From: a virus
IMG/VR virus record: IMGVR_UViG_3300035136_000034
Location: 1-38,257 of that record
Strand: one strand, 5' to 3'
DNA: 38,257 nt
In this document: positions 8,127-17,014 of the stretch, piece by piece
How positions within the stretch are numbered: position 1 is the stretch's first letter
Layout: each line of letters opens with the position of its first letter
Program-made: the position numbers and the translations under genes
Notes under the pieces: model-generated
Databases searched by the model: none
The model's input: the letters and a program-made list of their open reading frames with translations, nothing else
Told to the model about the DNA's origin: nothing

Positions 8127-10325
8127 ATGAGTGATTTTCTTTTTGGGTCGACAGAAGTTAAGAGTGGTAATGGGTCCGCTTCTTGGCTATATACGAGCAA
8201 ATTTGTCTGCGGTAAAAATGGAGATGCAACAGAAATACAGATATATTCTGATTCAAGTGGAGAAGCAAAAGTAGCGTTATATACCGACAATGCTGGTAGT
8301 CCTGATACATTAATTGTCAAAAATGATAGTGGAACTGCTGTTACGGGGGGTCAGTGGAATGCAATTTCAATTAGTAGCACTACGGTAACTGCCGGAACTA
8401 CCTATTGGATTGCTGCTATGGGCAATGCATCAGGTGTCGTTACGAATAAGTCAGGAGTTGCAACATCAAAATATGATTTTCCTTATACCTATGGTACTTT
8501 TACATTTCCAAGTACTTTTCCGAGTACAAGTGATATAGGTGTAGAATTTTTATTTGCTGCATATGGAATAGATAAAACACCAAAACCTGATTTTCTTTTA
8601 GGGTCTACTGAGAATCCTGTTTCGAATAATTCTTTTAATACATTATATTCTACTAGGTTCACTTGTGACTTAAATTGTGTCGCTACTGAGGTAAGGGTAT
8701 GGACAGCGGAAAGTGTTAACAGTGAGGTTAAGGTAGCTATCTACGATGATGATGGTGGAGTTCCTGATGAGTTATTATCAAGTAATGATAGTGGAACTGC
8801 TGTATCTGGTGGAGCAAGTGGACAATGGAATGTAATATCGATACCGGATGTTGTATTGAAATCTGGTGTAAATTATTGGATTGCGGTAATAGGTCTTACT
8901 GTTGGTTCTACGATGAAATCAGCAGATATAGGATCATCATCTAGATATACGTCTGGATATACATATTCTACGTTTACATTTCCTAGTACATATCCAGCTA
9001 GTGACAGTGATGGTGTAGAGCATCTTTTTAATGCTTTTGGCAAGCAGAGCGTATTTGGGTCTGCTCAAATAACTCCATCAGGAACATATGGGTCTAATAC
9101 GATATACGCTACAAAATTCACAGCTGATCGTGATGGTTATATCTTAGATGTAGGTGTGTATGGGGTGAATAATACTGATGTTAAGGTAGCTATATATGCT
9201 GATTTTGATGAAGAACCAGACACAAAAATGGGTGATAATAGTAATGGAACTGCTATTGTTGGCAATAATGCATGGAATAATATTGCTCTTTCATCTCCAA
9301 TTTATGTATCAGAAGGAACAGACTATTGGCTTGCAATTGTTGATGAAAATGGAGGATGCGGATTAAAATATGTAAGTCCAGTAGATTCAGTATATGCATC
9401 GACAGGTGGAACATATGCTGATTTTTCTTTTCCATCATCATTCCCATCTCCTACCAGTTGGGATCAGCAATGTATGATGGTAGCATATGGATATATTACT
9501 TATTCTGACACTTTAGGTACTATATCTGGGTCTGGTACCATTGGAAATATAGATGCTTTATTTACATATGGTGATAAATTAGGAACTATTTCTGGGTCTG
9601 GAACCATAGGCTCGTTGCGTGAAGCAGAAAATTATAAAGATGATTTAGGTACTATATCTGGGTCTGGAGTTTTTGGAAACATAGATGGTGTATTCACTGA
9701 TTTTGTTAGGCCATTAAATCCTAGAGCTAGAACACATTATGCAGAAATTATATATGGATGTATATTTGCAGATAATTTTTCAAGCAGATCTTTGATAGAT
9801 AAAAATAACGGTGCAATTTTGAATGGAGATGATTTAGATTTTAATTCAAAAAATGGATTAATATCTGGTGGAATAGGAAAGATATCATATTCTGCTATTT
9901 CTATTGTTTCAAATTCTATCGTTATGTCATTCAAAATAACATCTGGAGGAATATTAATCGCAAGTGCTGATTTGACGGAAGGTGTTCCATCTGATGGTTG
10001 GTGTATTTGGGTTGATGGTGATGGTGTACATGCGAATAATAGCGATGGTGCTATAATAGCTACAGAATGTTTTATTGCTGGTGATTTTTTAGATAATGAA
10101 TATCATGTTGTTACATATATTATAGATTTAGATAATAATATTCATATATTATATGTTGACAATGAAAGTGATGAACAATCAACTTTAATATCAGATCCAA
10201 TAGCAGCAAGTGCTTCTATATTTGTTGCTGGTTTTTCATCGAATAACATTGTTGGAAATATAAGTGGATTAAGAATTTACAATAAAATACTTACCGAGAG
10301 TGACCACAATGCCTACGCTTCTTGA
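8127..10325 (+). CDS. Modular appendage protein with three beta-sandwich repeats and a LamG-like domain
   Basis: The 732-aa protein has three consecutive modules of about 150 aa (residues 1-150, 152-305, 306-455). Each runs from an FGST-like start through a strand such as EVKVAIYDDDGG and NYWIAVIG to a final FPSTYP and Phe/Ala-Tyr-Gly. They resemble jelly-roll carbohydrate-binding modules. Next come three 22-residue repeats built on LGTISGSGTIG, then a C-terminal LamG/concanavalin-like sandwich (about 530-732) ending RIYNKILTESDHNAYA. There is no clear ribosome site, but the start is 3 bases after the previous stop. It is probably a surface adhesin; the location in the head cluster suggests capsid attachment. 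Confidence 0.7.
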   Translation: MSDFLFGSTEVKSGNGSASWLYTSKFVCGKNGDATEIQIYSDSSGEAKVALYTDNAGSPDTLIVKNDSGTAVTGGQWNAISISSTTVTAGTTYWIAAMGNASGVVTNKSGVATSKYDFPYTYGTFTFPSTFPSTSDIGVEFLFAAYGIDKTPKPDFLLGSTENPVSNNSFNTLYSTRFTCDLNCVATEVRVWTAESVNSEVKVAIYDDDGGVPDELLSSNDSGTAVSGGASGQWNVISIPDVVLKSGVNYWIAVIGLTVGSTMKSADIGSSSRYTSGYTYSTFTFPSTYPASDSDGVEHLFNAFGKQSVFGSAQITPSGTYGSNTIYATKFTADRDGYILDVGVYGVNNTDVKVAIYADFDEEPDTKMGDNSNGTAIVGNNAWNNIALSSPIYVSEGTDYWLAIVDENGGCGLKYVSPVDSVYASTGGTYADFSFPSSFPSPTSWDQQCMMVAYGYITYSDTLGTISGSGTIGNIDALFTYGDKLGTISGSGTIGSLREAENYKDDLGTISGSGVFGNIDGVFTDFVRPLNPRARTHYAEIIYGCIFADNFSSRSLIDKNNGAILNGDDLDFNSKNGLISGGIGKISYSAISIVSNSIVMSFKITSGGILIASADLTEGVPSDGWCIWVDGDGVHANNSDGAIIATECFIAGDFLDNEYHVVTYIIDLDNNIHILYVDNESDEQSTLISDPIAASASIFVAGFSSNNIVGNISGLRIYNKILTESDHNAYAS
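9513..9710 (+). repeat. Three 66-bp tandem repeats inside the appendage gene
   Basis: Copies start at 9513, 9579 and 9645, each 66 bp (22 codons), with a conserved core coding LGTISGSG(T/V). The copies differ at synonymous positions and diverge in the linker half. They probably form a flexible or beta-solenoid neck between the N-terminal modules and the LamG-like domain. Confidence 0.85.
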
Positions 10326-11874
10326 TTTTGTAAAATTTATTAATAGGGCATATGTTACATATGGATGTGATTCTTTTGGTAACGATACAGTTGGAAATTT
10401 AATTTGGGAAAATTTAAATAGCGATAAAGATATAATAAAAGGTGATGGAGTAACTGTTAATACATTTCCTACATTTGTATCTAATTCTGATCATAATGTT
10501 GAATACTATGAATTTGATGGTTCAAACAATTACGTATCGAATTGGCCAGATATGCCAGCGAATTATACAGTTGTTGCAGCTTTATCAATCTCATATCCTG
10601 ACGGAAAACCATCTATATTTTCATGTAATGATGATGCGCTCGAAATAGCATTGACAACACCTGGAGCAATTTCTGGCAATATACATAGTATTTTGATTTT
10701 CGATTGGGTTTTAAGTCCATTAGAGTTGGTATGGTGTGAGCAATGGCAATTAAGGAGATTATGGCGCGATACTTTTGTAGACCCGTTTACGGCACGGTTG
10801 ATTCGCGGTGGAGACTGTGAGCTATGTTTTTATCATGAGGAAGAAGCAGATGCTTTTGATGATTATTCACTGAACAATATAAGTAGTACTGCTTATTCTA
10901 TAGATTGGAATTCTGGATTAACTTTTCCTGATTCTGATTCTGCATTAGTTATGGATTCAGATAGTAATCTAAATCTTGATGAATTAACTATTTTTATTGA
11001 ATCACCTAATTTTGATTTAGAGCCATCATCTATTGGCGATACAATTTTAGAAAATGGAACAAATTATACACTTTCCATAAAAGATGATACTACACAATTA
11101 TTCCTAGGTCTGGAGTATGCATCGGGTGAAGATGTTCCATATAATAATATTCATTATTTGAGTAATTTTATAGCTTTACATAGTGGTATATTAAAGTTAA
11201 TCGGTATATATTGTAATTATGTAGGAAATATTAAATTAAATCTGTATGAAATAGTTGGTGGTGTTCCGACTAATTTAATATGGGCCGATGATGTAGGTAT
11301 ATCTTGTTCTGTTGGAATGAATTATATCAATGTCACAAGCGAAGATATCAGATTAGAAGAAGGGAAAATATATGCATTGGGAGCTATTACTGATTCCGCA
11401 CTAGGAACTATCACAACCACCAATGTAACCAGCAATGATAGACATTATAGGACTGGTCTGAACTATGCGACATTTACAGCACCAGATCCAATAACTGGAT
11501 ATGTTTCCCAAACTATTGCCAAAATATATAATTATAATGCATATGGGTATCTTGATACACAAATGTGTGAGATTACAATAAATGGGTCATCTTTTTCTTT
11601 TCCAGCGATTGGTTACAGGACACTAGCAATATCATGTAAAAATGGAGAAAAGCCATTATTTTATTTGAATGGTAGATTCGCTGGACAAGGAGATAGTATT
11701 GCTACGGTATCATCTGCTGGTGCGGGACAATTAACCATTGGAAATAATACGGCAAGAAATAATCCTTTTAGTTCTATATTGAAAAAATTATCAATATATT
11801 CAACTAGTTTGAGTGATGCAGAAATAAGAGCAGCTCATATAATGGCATTAGCTGATAGGCCATTTACCGTGTGA
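10309..11874 (+). CDS. LamG-like appendage protein with an inserted jelly-roll module
   Basis: The frame is open from GTG 10300, but ATG 10309 (MPTLLDFVKF) is preferred; 521 aa. It overlaps the previous gene. An N-terminal part (to about residue 150) resembles a degenerate LamG sandwich (EYYEFDGSNNYVSNWP). A second LamG begins near DDYSLNNISSTAYSIDW but is interrupted at about nt 11110-11540 by a module like those of the previous protein (GNIKLNLYEIVGGVP, then GKIYALGAI). It resumes with CEITINGSSFSFPAIGYR and ends in a typical SIYSTSLSDAEIRAAH. Probably a partner adhesin of the preceding protein. Confidence 0.68.
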   Translation: MPTLLDFVKFINRAYVTYGCDSFGNDTVGNLIWENLNSDKDIIKGDGVTVNTFPTFVSNSDHNVEYYEFDGSNNYVSNWPDMPANYTVVAALSISYPDGKPSIFSCNDDALEIALTTPGAISGNIHSILIFDWVLSPLELVWCEQWQLRRLWRDTFVDPFTARLIRGGDCELCFYHEEEADAFDDYSLNNISSTAYSIDWNSGLTFPDSDSALVMDSDSNLNLDELTIFIESPNFDLEPSSIGDTILENGTNYTLSIKDDTTQLFLGLEYASGEDVPYNNIHYLSNFIALHSGILKLIGIYCNYVGNIKLNLYEIVGGVPTNLIWADDVGISCSVGMNYINVTSEDIRLEEGKIYALGAITDSALGTITTTNVTSNDRHYRTGLNYATFTAPDPITGYVSQTIAKIYNYNAYGYLDTQMCEITINGSSFSFPAIGYRTLAISCKNGEKPLFYLNGRFAGQGDSIATVSSAGAGQLTIGNNTARNNPFSSILKKLSIYSTSLSDAEIRAAHIMALADRPFTV

Positions 11875-12827
11875 ATAGCTTAATAACGAGGGGATTAACA
11901 TCTGGATTAATAACAAGAGGATTAGGTTCTGAGATGAAGACATATACAAATGATACTACAAAAATAGTCATTAATTATCCTAGGTCTTGGGTTCCTGAAT
12001 CTCTTACTGATCTTAAATTGCAGATTGATGATGTTAATGGAAATGAATCTGGAGAGCCTTTGATGTCTGCAACATCGGCATCGATATATACTGAGACAAC
12101 AGTCAAATATGCTGTATATAGATATGATTTCAATATTACACTAGCTGATGGTTCAGAAAATCTAAGCATTGGTGATATGGTAAGAATAAAAGGTGTTTTG
12201 GGTTACGAAGACCACACAGTAAAAGGTTATGATGCTGTAAATAATATAGTTACTTTTGAGGAGCATTTAGATAGGGATTTCGAAGTTGGTGCCACAGTAA
12301 ATAGATTGAGTGCTATTTCTACTGTTGATTTTTCTGATACAGATAAGTATCCACCTGGGATACAGATAGTTCTAACATGGATTCCTACTGGAACAGGAGC
12401 TAGCTTCAGTGATTTGGCCGAGATTGAAGCTGATGACCAAATAGATTTGGCATCATTTATAGTGGATTTAAAAGCTGTATATCCTAGAGCATATGATGCG
12501 TTGACTAAACCATCTGACAGGATAGATACAGTTATTCGCATTGCACAAGACCATATGAGGCTATCTCTAGCTTCGCGTGGATTAGATATAGCACGTGTCA
12601 AGGACCAACGACTTCTTACTTCTCCGCTAGTAGACCTCGTTGCGTATCTATGGGCTCGTGGTGGTGATGTCGCATCAGCAGATGAGAGAGATACAATTGG
12701 AAAAGCATACTCCGCTAGTCTTTCTGAGCTGTGCTCTCTTCCTTTGTGGGTGGACAATGATGGAGATGGTATTAGGCAGGATACAGAAATTCAGGACTAT
12801 CCTGTCTATTTCGAAAGAGCATGGTAG
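11871..12827 (+). CDS. Probable head completion/connector protein, 318 aa
   Basis: Starts with GTG in a 4-base overlap with the previous stop. The first residues repeat LITRGL twice, a short motif I recall in small proteins next to phage fibre genes, so the N-terminus may be a fused small protein. The middle is beta-rich. The C-terminal 120 residues are helical (DLKAVYPRAYDALTKPSDRI, LTSPLVDLVAYLWARGG), as in head-tail connectors, and end with a DNDGDGIRQDTE loop that looks like a calcium-binding Asp loop. Position before the neck genes supports a connector role; the family is not certain. Confidence 0.55.
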   Translation: MNSLITRGLTSGLITRGLGSEMKTYTNDTTKIVINYPRSWVPESLTDLKLQIDDVNGNESGEPLMSATSASIYTETTVKYAVYRYDFNITLADGSENLSIGDMVRIKGVLGYEDHTVKGYDAVNNIVTFEEHLDRDFEVGATVNRLSAISTVDFSDTDKYPPGIQIVLTWIPTGTGASFSDLAEIEADDQIDLASFIVDLKAVYPRAYDALTKPSDRIDTVIRIAQDHMRLSLASRGLDIARVKDQRLLTSPLVDLVAYLWARGGDVASADERDTIGKAYSASLSELCSLPLWVDNDGDGIRQDTEIQDYPVYFERAW

Positions 12828-12858
12828 TAATGAGGTATAAGATTGAGAGGTATAGATA

Positions 12859-13185
12859 ATGATAATTGAGACCCTTGGAACTCTTTTAATTTCGTGGAGA
12901 GATGAAAGAGGAGATAAAAAGGTTGTTAAACTGCGACCAGGCAAACATAATTACAACTTGGATCTCGGTATTCCCATTGTAGCAGAGCAGCTAAGAATAT
13001 ACCGAAAGCACAAAGTGATACGATTTGACGAATTGCTTCCAAGTGATATGCCTATCCTAAAAAAGATTCCTGACGGTGAAAATAAATCAAAGGAATTAAC
13101 AAAGAAGGTGATATTAAAACCATCTCCCGTTAAAGTAAGGAATAAAAGTGATAAGAGCACTAATGATGTTGGAGCAACGTCTTAG
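12859..13185 (+). CDS. Hypothetical neck-region protein, 108 aa
   Basis: The start ATG 12859 follows GAGAGG. It is a basic protein with a beta-rich first half (IIETLGTLLISWRDERG) and a disordered Lys/Ser-rich tail (KSKELTKKVILKPSPVKV). The gene overlaps the next one by up to 38 bases. It may take part in head-tail joining because of its place; no domain is recognised. Confidence 0.6.
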   Translation: MIIETLGTLLISWRDERGDKKVVKLRPGKHNYNLDLGIPIVAEQLRIYRKHKVIRFDELLPSDMPILKKIPDGENKSKELTKKVILKPSPVKVRNKSDKSTNDVGATS

Positions 13186-13510
13186 GAATCTCTCTAAATC
13201 TCGTATAGTTGTCAAATGTCCTGGAAATTATCCTACTAAGGCTAGAACTCCTATAGCAGATGTATGTCGATATCAGAATGATGGTACCGATAGAGTTACG
13301 GCGTCGAAATTCATCGAGCGGGCATCTGAGGTGAATGCAGCATGGAATGATGAATTGAATGATGCAGTCTTTCACTTTATTAGTGGTGGTGGAGATACTG
13401 TTTTGAAAGATGTTGCTCAAAAAATAGCGAAAGATATTTCAATCGTATGTGATCGTATAGACACAGGACGATTGAAACGGTCATTTGTCGGGCAAGTATT
13501 GAGCAGATAA
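13148..13510 (+). CDS. Minor head-tail joining protein, HK97 gp10/virion morphogenesis type
   Basis: The C-terminal DTGRLKRSFVGQV is the signature seen in HK97 gp10-like and Mu gpG-like proteins that help join head and tail. The upstream segment KARTPIADVCRYQNDGTDRV, with a helix ERASEVNAAWNDEL, also fits. The start is GTG 13148, or ATG 13163 if the shorter 115-aa form is used; neither has a strong ribosome site, and the gene overlaps its neighbour. Confidence 0.62.
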   Translation: MIRALMMLEQRLRNLSKSRIVVKCPGNYPTKARTPIADVCRYQNDGTDRVTASKFIERASEVNAAWNDELNDAVFHFISGGGDTVLKDVAQKIAKDISIVCDRIDTGRLKRSFVGQVLSR

Positions 13511-13526
13511 AAAAGAGATTAGGATA

Positions 13527-14054
13527 ATGGCATTAGAAGGTATAAGAAAATGGCTAGTCGCTTGTGGGGCGACATTTGGCTGCACTGAAGTACATCCGTA
13601 TAGATGGCCAGATGCAGATACTCGACCTGAAGTTCCATACATGACATACAGAGTCATGAGATTGCTTTCTGACGGTGTTGCGATGAATGGCGGTAAAACA
13701 TCAGGTGTTCCTGGTGAAGAGCCACACACTGTATTGTCAGACTCCATGGAGGGATTTAAGGCTAATGTCAGAGTAGAATTATACAACTCTGAAGATGGTA
13801 TGGGATGGCTTGCAAAATGTGGTGTTGCAGCAGGAAAAGAACAAGCCATCAAAAACATCTTCTACAAATCGAATATAGGATTTTTGAAGATTCTGGATAT
13901 TGTTGACGAAACAACATGGGATGATGAAAGGATAAATTACAAGCAGGTTATGACCATACAGCTAAGAACAGTTATTGTTCATGAACATAAGAATTACAAT
14001 GCGCTGATTGATTCTGTGAATATAGATGATGCTATTGCCACGGATATTGATTAG
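13527..14054 (+). CDS. Phage neck/tail terminator protein
   Basis: The 175-aa protein (MALEGIRKWLVACGATFGCT) has the PEVPYMTYRVM segment and a later strand FKANVRVELYNSEDG, as in the phage neck terminator (gp12-like) family, which caps the tail tube and joins it to the head. It ends 33 bases before the sheath gene, with palindrome copy 4 in the gap. Position just before sheath and tube supports the call. Confidence 0.65.
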   Translation: MALEGIRKWLVACGATFGCTEVHPYRWPDADTRPEVPYMTYRVMRLLSDGVAMNGGKTSGVPGEEPHTVLSDSMEGFKANVRVELYNSEDGMGWLAKCGVAAGKEQAIKNIFYKSNIGFLKILDIVDETTWDDERINYKQVMTIQLRTVIVHEHKNYNALIDSVNIDDAIATDID

Positions 14055-14058
14055 TTTT

Positions 14059-14074
14059 GCGAACTCGAGTTCGC
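14059..14074. repeat. Palindrome copy 4
   Basis: GCGAACTCGAGTTCGC lies between the neck gene stop and the sheath start. The right flank CAGAAGGA leads directly into the sheath ribosome site; the same right flank CAGAAG or CAGGAG recurs at copies 6 and 9. Confidence 0.92.
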
Positions 14075-14087
14075 AGAAGGATAAGAG

Positions 14088-15497
14088 ATGAAATTATCAG
14101 AAAAGGTTAATGTTAGTTTCGCCTTAACTGCTGTTCCTCCTGCAAGTGCTGGATTTTCAGTACCGTTGCTGATTGGCGCTTTCCCTGAAGTACCGATTGA
14201 TAGGAGATACAGAATTGTAAGTAAAAGCGATTATGCAACTATTATGGATACTACTACAGAAGCTCAAAATTGGTGTAGTTTCCTGTGGGGACAAAATTAT
14301 AACGTAGCTCAAGCATATATGGGTAGATGGGTTAATGCTGACTCTAATCCTTATTTTGCTTGCGTTTCTCCAGCTACATTTGATGCATCATGGGCAAGTG
14401 GAACACCCATTACTAATGGGTCACTTGACATCAAAAAGGGTGTCACTACTAGTAATGTGACAGCAATTGACCTTACTGGGGACACATCATGGACAGATGT
14501 ATGTGCCTCAATTGAGGCTGGTACAGGTTTTCCGGCTGATGTAACTGTTTCTGTTGATGTATTGGGCAGAATTATCTTTACCAATACAACGGGTGTTGGT
14601 TCGGCTCAAGATGATATTAGTGTGTTGAGTTCTGGTACTGGTACAGATTTGACTACTTCTACGTATCTGAACATTGATAGTGGAATTTCTGTTTCCGGAA
14701 TGGATGCTGAAGATCCAGATGCTGCTTTAGCAGCTATACTTGAGAAGACTAATGTGCCTTATGAAATCCACGAGATTGGGGCATCTGCTAGTCAGCAAGT
14801 TGCTTTGGGTATTGCTTGTGCCGTTTACAAAAAATTGCTGATGCTTAATTTGCGTTTGCCGGCTGTAAAAGATAGTGCCTCAACCACTGACGCAGCCTAC
14901 CTACTTGATGCGGCGAATAATAGTTATGCATATGGGATATATACAGAACATGCCGCTCAATACCCTACTGCTGCCGTCAATGGAGAGATCCTTCCGAGAC
15001 CGGAAGGATCTGCAGCTATGGCTAATAACGCATTGCAACTGGTTTATGAATCAGGATTGAGTGGTGGCAGTCCAATCGCATTGACACCTGGAGAGAGAAC
15101 AGCTCTGAATGACAAAAACTGTGATTACCTTGTTGCCCCTGTCAGTCCTGTTCATTGTGAAAGAGGTCTAACTTTTGCCGGTATAGAGGTAAAGCATCGT
15201 GTAGGGTATAATTGGGCTGAAGTGAGAAGCGCTGAAGAGATATATGCATATCTATTGGCCAATGAAGTTACATATAATGACGTTGATATACAGGCGATCT
15301 GTGGAATTCTGTACCATTATATTGACATATTGGTTAAGCGCAAATGTGTTGCATCGTATGAAATAAATGTTCCTAGTGCTGCTGATATTTCTCTCATTGT
15401 TCAGGCGACACATACATTGAGTCTATTGGAGATTGCATCTGCAATTTCAGCATATGCGGTAAATGATGTTGTGATGACTGCAACAGCTACTGCATAA
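14088..15497 (+). CDS. Tail sheath protein (DUF3383 type)
   Basis: The 469-aa protein matches the DUF3383 sheath pattern: N-terminal VNVSFALTAVPPASAGFSVP, then YRIVSKSDYATIMDTTTEAQ, a variable beta domain with AIDLTGDTSWTDVCASIEAG, and a helical C-terminal domain (TYNDVDIQAICGILYHYIDI). Sheath subunits surround the tube and contract on infection, so this gene establishes a myovirus tail. An AAGGA site lies before ATG 14088. The coding sequence contains an 11-bp inverted repeat at 14986-15011. Confidence 0.88.
   Translation: MKLSEKVNVSFALTAVPPASAGFSVPLLIGAFPEVPIDRRYRIVSKSDYATIMDTTTEAQNWCSFLWGQNYNVAQAYMGRWVNADSNPYFACVSPATFDASWASGTPITNGSLDIKKGVTTSNVTAIDLTGDTSWTDVCASIEAGTGFPADVTVSVDVLGRIIFTNTTGVGSAQDDISVLSSGTGTDLTTSTYLNIDSGISVSGMDAEDPDAALAAILEKTNVPYEIHEIGASASQQVALGIACAVYKKLLMLNLRLPAVKDSASTTDAAYLLDAANNSYAYGIYTEHAAQYPTAAVNGEILPRPEGSAAMANNALQLVYESGLSGGSPIALTPGERTALNDKNCDYLVAPVSPVHCERGLTFAGIEVKHRVGYNWAEVRSAEEIYAYLLANEVTYNDVDIQAICGILYHYIDILVKRKCVASYEINVPSAADISLIVQATHTLSLLEIASAISAYAVNDVVMTATATA
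14986..15011 (+). repeat. Inverted repeat inside the sheath gene
   Basis: AGATCCTTCCG and CGGAAGGATCT form a perfect 11-bp stem around AGAC. It encodes EILPRPEGS, so it may simply be chance, or it may be an mRNA structure affecting sheath expression. Confidence 0.75.
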
Positions 15498-15512
15498 GAA
15501 AGGAGATAAATC

Positions 15513-15965
15513 ATGTACAATGAAACTCCGTCAAGTTATGAACCTAATGATATGGGTGGGGCAACATTTACCATCCTATCAGATGACCGTGACCCATTGG
15601 TCGTGGATGGGCTGAATCGTGTTACTGCTGCTTTCACTGATGATGATTTTACTCTGACTCGTGCTAGCAGTGGAATGACTGCAATAAATAGGATTAGATC
15701 TTCAAACGGAACAGTTGAAATTGAGGTTCTGGATTCATCTGAAAGCATGGATATTCTAAGTGCAATGGCTAGCGATAAGAAACCACTTAGTTTCACTTTC
15801 ACAGATCCAATTACTCCCAAATTGAATTGCTCTAGTTCGTATTGTTTTGTGACGAAGCATCCTGATATTGTAAGGCAGGATGAAACACAGATGTCTGTAT
15901 TTTCATTTTTGTGTCCAGTTTTGGACGCAAAGACGGGTGGATTTACAGTAAAAATTGTGTCGTAA
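15513..15965 (+). CDS. Tail tube protein (DUF3277-like)
   Basis: A 150-aa protein following the sheath by 15 bases with an AAAGGAG site. The pattern GGATFTILSDDRDPLVVDGL, LTRASSGMTAINRIRSSNGT and VEIEVLDSSESMDIL resembles the tube proteins that usually follow DUF3383 sheaths. It would polymerise as hexameric rings inside the sheath. The order sheath then tube is typical for myoviruses. Confidence 0.82.
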   Translation: MYNETPSSYEPNDMGGATFTILSDDRDPLVVDGLNRVTAAFTDDDFTLTRASSGMTAINRIRSSNGTVEIEVLDSSESMDILSAMASDKKPLSFTFTDPITPKLNCSSSYCFVTKHPDIVRQDETQMSVFSFLCPVLDAKTGGFTVKIVS

Positions 15966-15982
15966 TAATAAAAGGTAAATAG

Positions 15983-16474
15983 ATGTCTAATCCAGTAAGG
16001 GTAGCGGCGGAGATTCTTGGATTATATCCTCAGACAGAAGATATAGATCAAGTACCATATTATTTCAGCAATACTATTGTACTTTTTGGATCTCCGTTGA
16101 CGCCCATTACTGGATTAGATTCTGTTAGATGCAGACCTCTAAATCCAAAGGCTTTTTTCTATCCATCTATAGGTGGTGGTGGAGCTTTTGCATCAAATAA
16201 TAATACTAGTGGCGAAATTGAATTACAATTTTTGCAAGGTGCTTTTTCTATAGCACACATAGAATTATTTGATGCAACAGGGATTGCAATGCCACTAATA
16301 ATCACTGATATATCTAGTGGTGGAACTGGAATGGTTATAGGTACTGCATGTAGGGTAGTAGATATAGGGGAATGGGAGAGAGGAGAAGAAGCACCAATAG
16401 TTATTGTACGATTGATAGCAGATAGGACGATAATAAAACATGGTCTTAGGGTACCAAAGATTCATAAATATTAA
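15983..16474 (+). CDS. Hypothetical tail protein, 163 aa
   Basis: This protein lies between tube and chaperone genes and begins MSNPVRVAAEILGLYPQ. It has a Gly-rich loop (SIGGGGAFASNNNTSGEIEL) and an overall beta pattern that could be a second tube-like or tail-completion fold. I do not recognise a family. AAAAGG precedes the ATG. Palindrome copy 5 begins immediately after its stop. Confidence 0.6.
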   Translation: MSNPVRVAAEILGLYPQTEDIDQVPYYFSNTIVLFGSPLTPITGLDSVRCRPLNPKAFFYPSIGGGGAFASNNNTSGEIELQFLQGAFSIAHIELFDATGIAMPLIITDISSGGTGMVIGTACRVVDIGEWERGEEAPIVIVRLIADRTIIKHGLRVPKIHKY

Positions 16475-16488
16475 CGAACTCGAGTTCG
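16475..16488. repeat. Palindrome copy 5
   Basis: CGAACTCGAGTTCG begins at the base after the upstream stop codon and ends 13 bases before the chaperone start. The outer flanks are A and C, so symmetry stops at the 14-bp core here. Confidence 0.92.
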
Positions 16489-16501
16489 CAAGGACAAGGA
16501 A

Positions 16502-17014
16502 ATGGAAGATAAAAAGACAATAAGGCATGGTGATCATGTCTATGAGATCCAGATTCTGAATACCAGAAATGGTATGGCATTGATGCATGAATATGTCAGG
16601 TTGCTAGGTGCTTATTCGGACCAGATATTCAGTGTTGTGGGTAATGTAATGAATGATATCGATGATAAGAAAATCAAATCCATGGATTCTAATGATTTAT
16701 GGAATTATTTCATCGATAAATTTTCTCAGGGTGATGATTCAATTATTAATATTATAAGGTTGCTTTCTGAAGTAGTTACCGTACCAAGATTATTTGAGCT
16801 ATGTGCTATGTTATTTGACGGCGCTACAATAGATGGAGAGAAATGCGATAAAGAAGGATTATGTTCCTTATTCAGAAAAAAGATTCACGAGGCATATGTA
16901 GCAATAGCATGGGCCATAGTAGCAAACTATGGTGATTACTTCCCTTTTTTGAGCACGGGGGAAGATACAACGGAAAGCCCCTCACACTCCAGCGACGAAC
17001 AAAAGACGGAATAA
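16502..17014 (+). CDS. Tail assembly chaperone, zero-frame product
   Basis: The 170-aa helical protein (MEDKKTIRHGDHVYEIQILN) sits just before the tape measure gene, where tailed phages encode the chaperone that coats the tape measure during tail assembly. A second, overlapping frame continues past its stop, and the overlap contains CCCTTTT and TTTTTTG slippery sequences (16942-16951). The product probably exists in a short form and a frameshifted long form, as in lambda gpG/gpGT and P2 gpE/E'. Confidence 0.75.
   Translation: MEDKKTIRHGDHVYEIQILNTRNGMALMHEYVRLLGAYSDQIFSVVGNVMNDIDDKKIKSMDSNDLWNYFIDKFSQGDDSIINIIRLLSEVVTVPRLFELCAMLFDGATIDGEKCDKEGLCSLFRKKIHEAYVAIAWAIVANYGDYFPFLSTGEDTTESPSHSSDEQKTE
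16945..16951 (+). promoter_or_regulatory. Probable -1 ribosomal frameshift site
   Basis: TTTTTTG is aligned as T TTT TTG in the zero frame, a classic X XXY YYZ heptamer; CCCTTTT at 16942-16948 is a second, overlapping candidate. The -1 frame is open from 16936 to the stop at 17277, so slippage fuses 150 codons to about 108 more, giving about 258 aa. A weak downstream stem (GGGG at 16957-16960 with CCCC at 16978-16981) could stimulate it. Confidence 0.7.

Noticed and set aside
12227-12757. 176-aa minus-strand open frame over the connector gene
   Set aside because: The plus-strand gene covers it fully in an overlapping operon; the minus frame has no ribosome site and an improbable composition.
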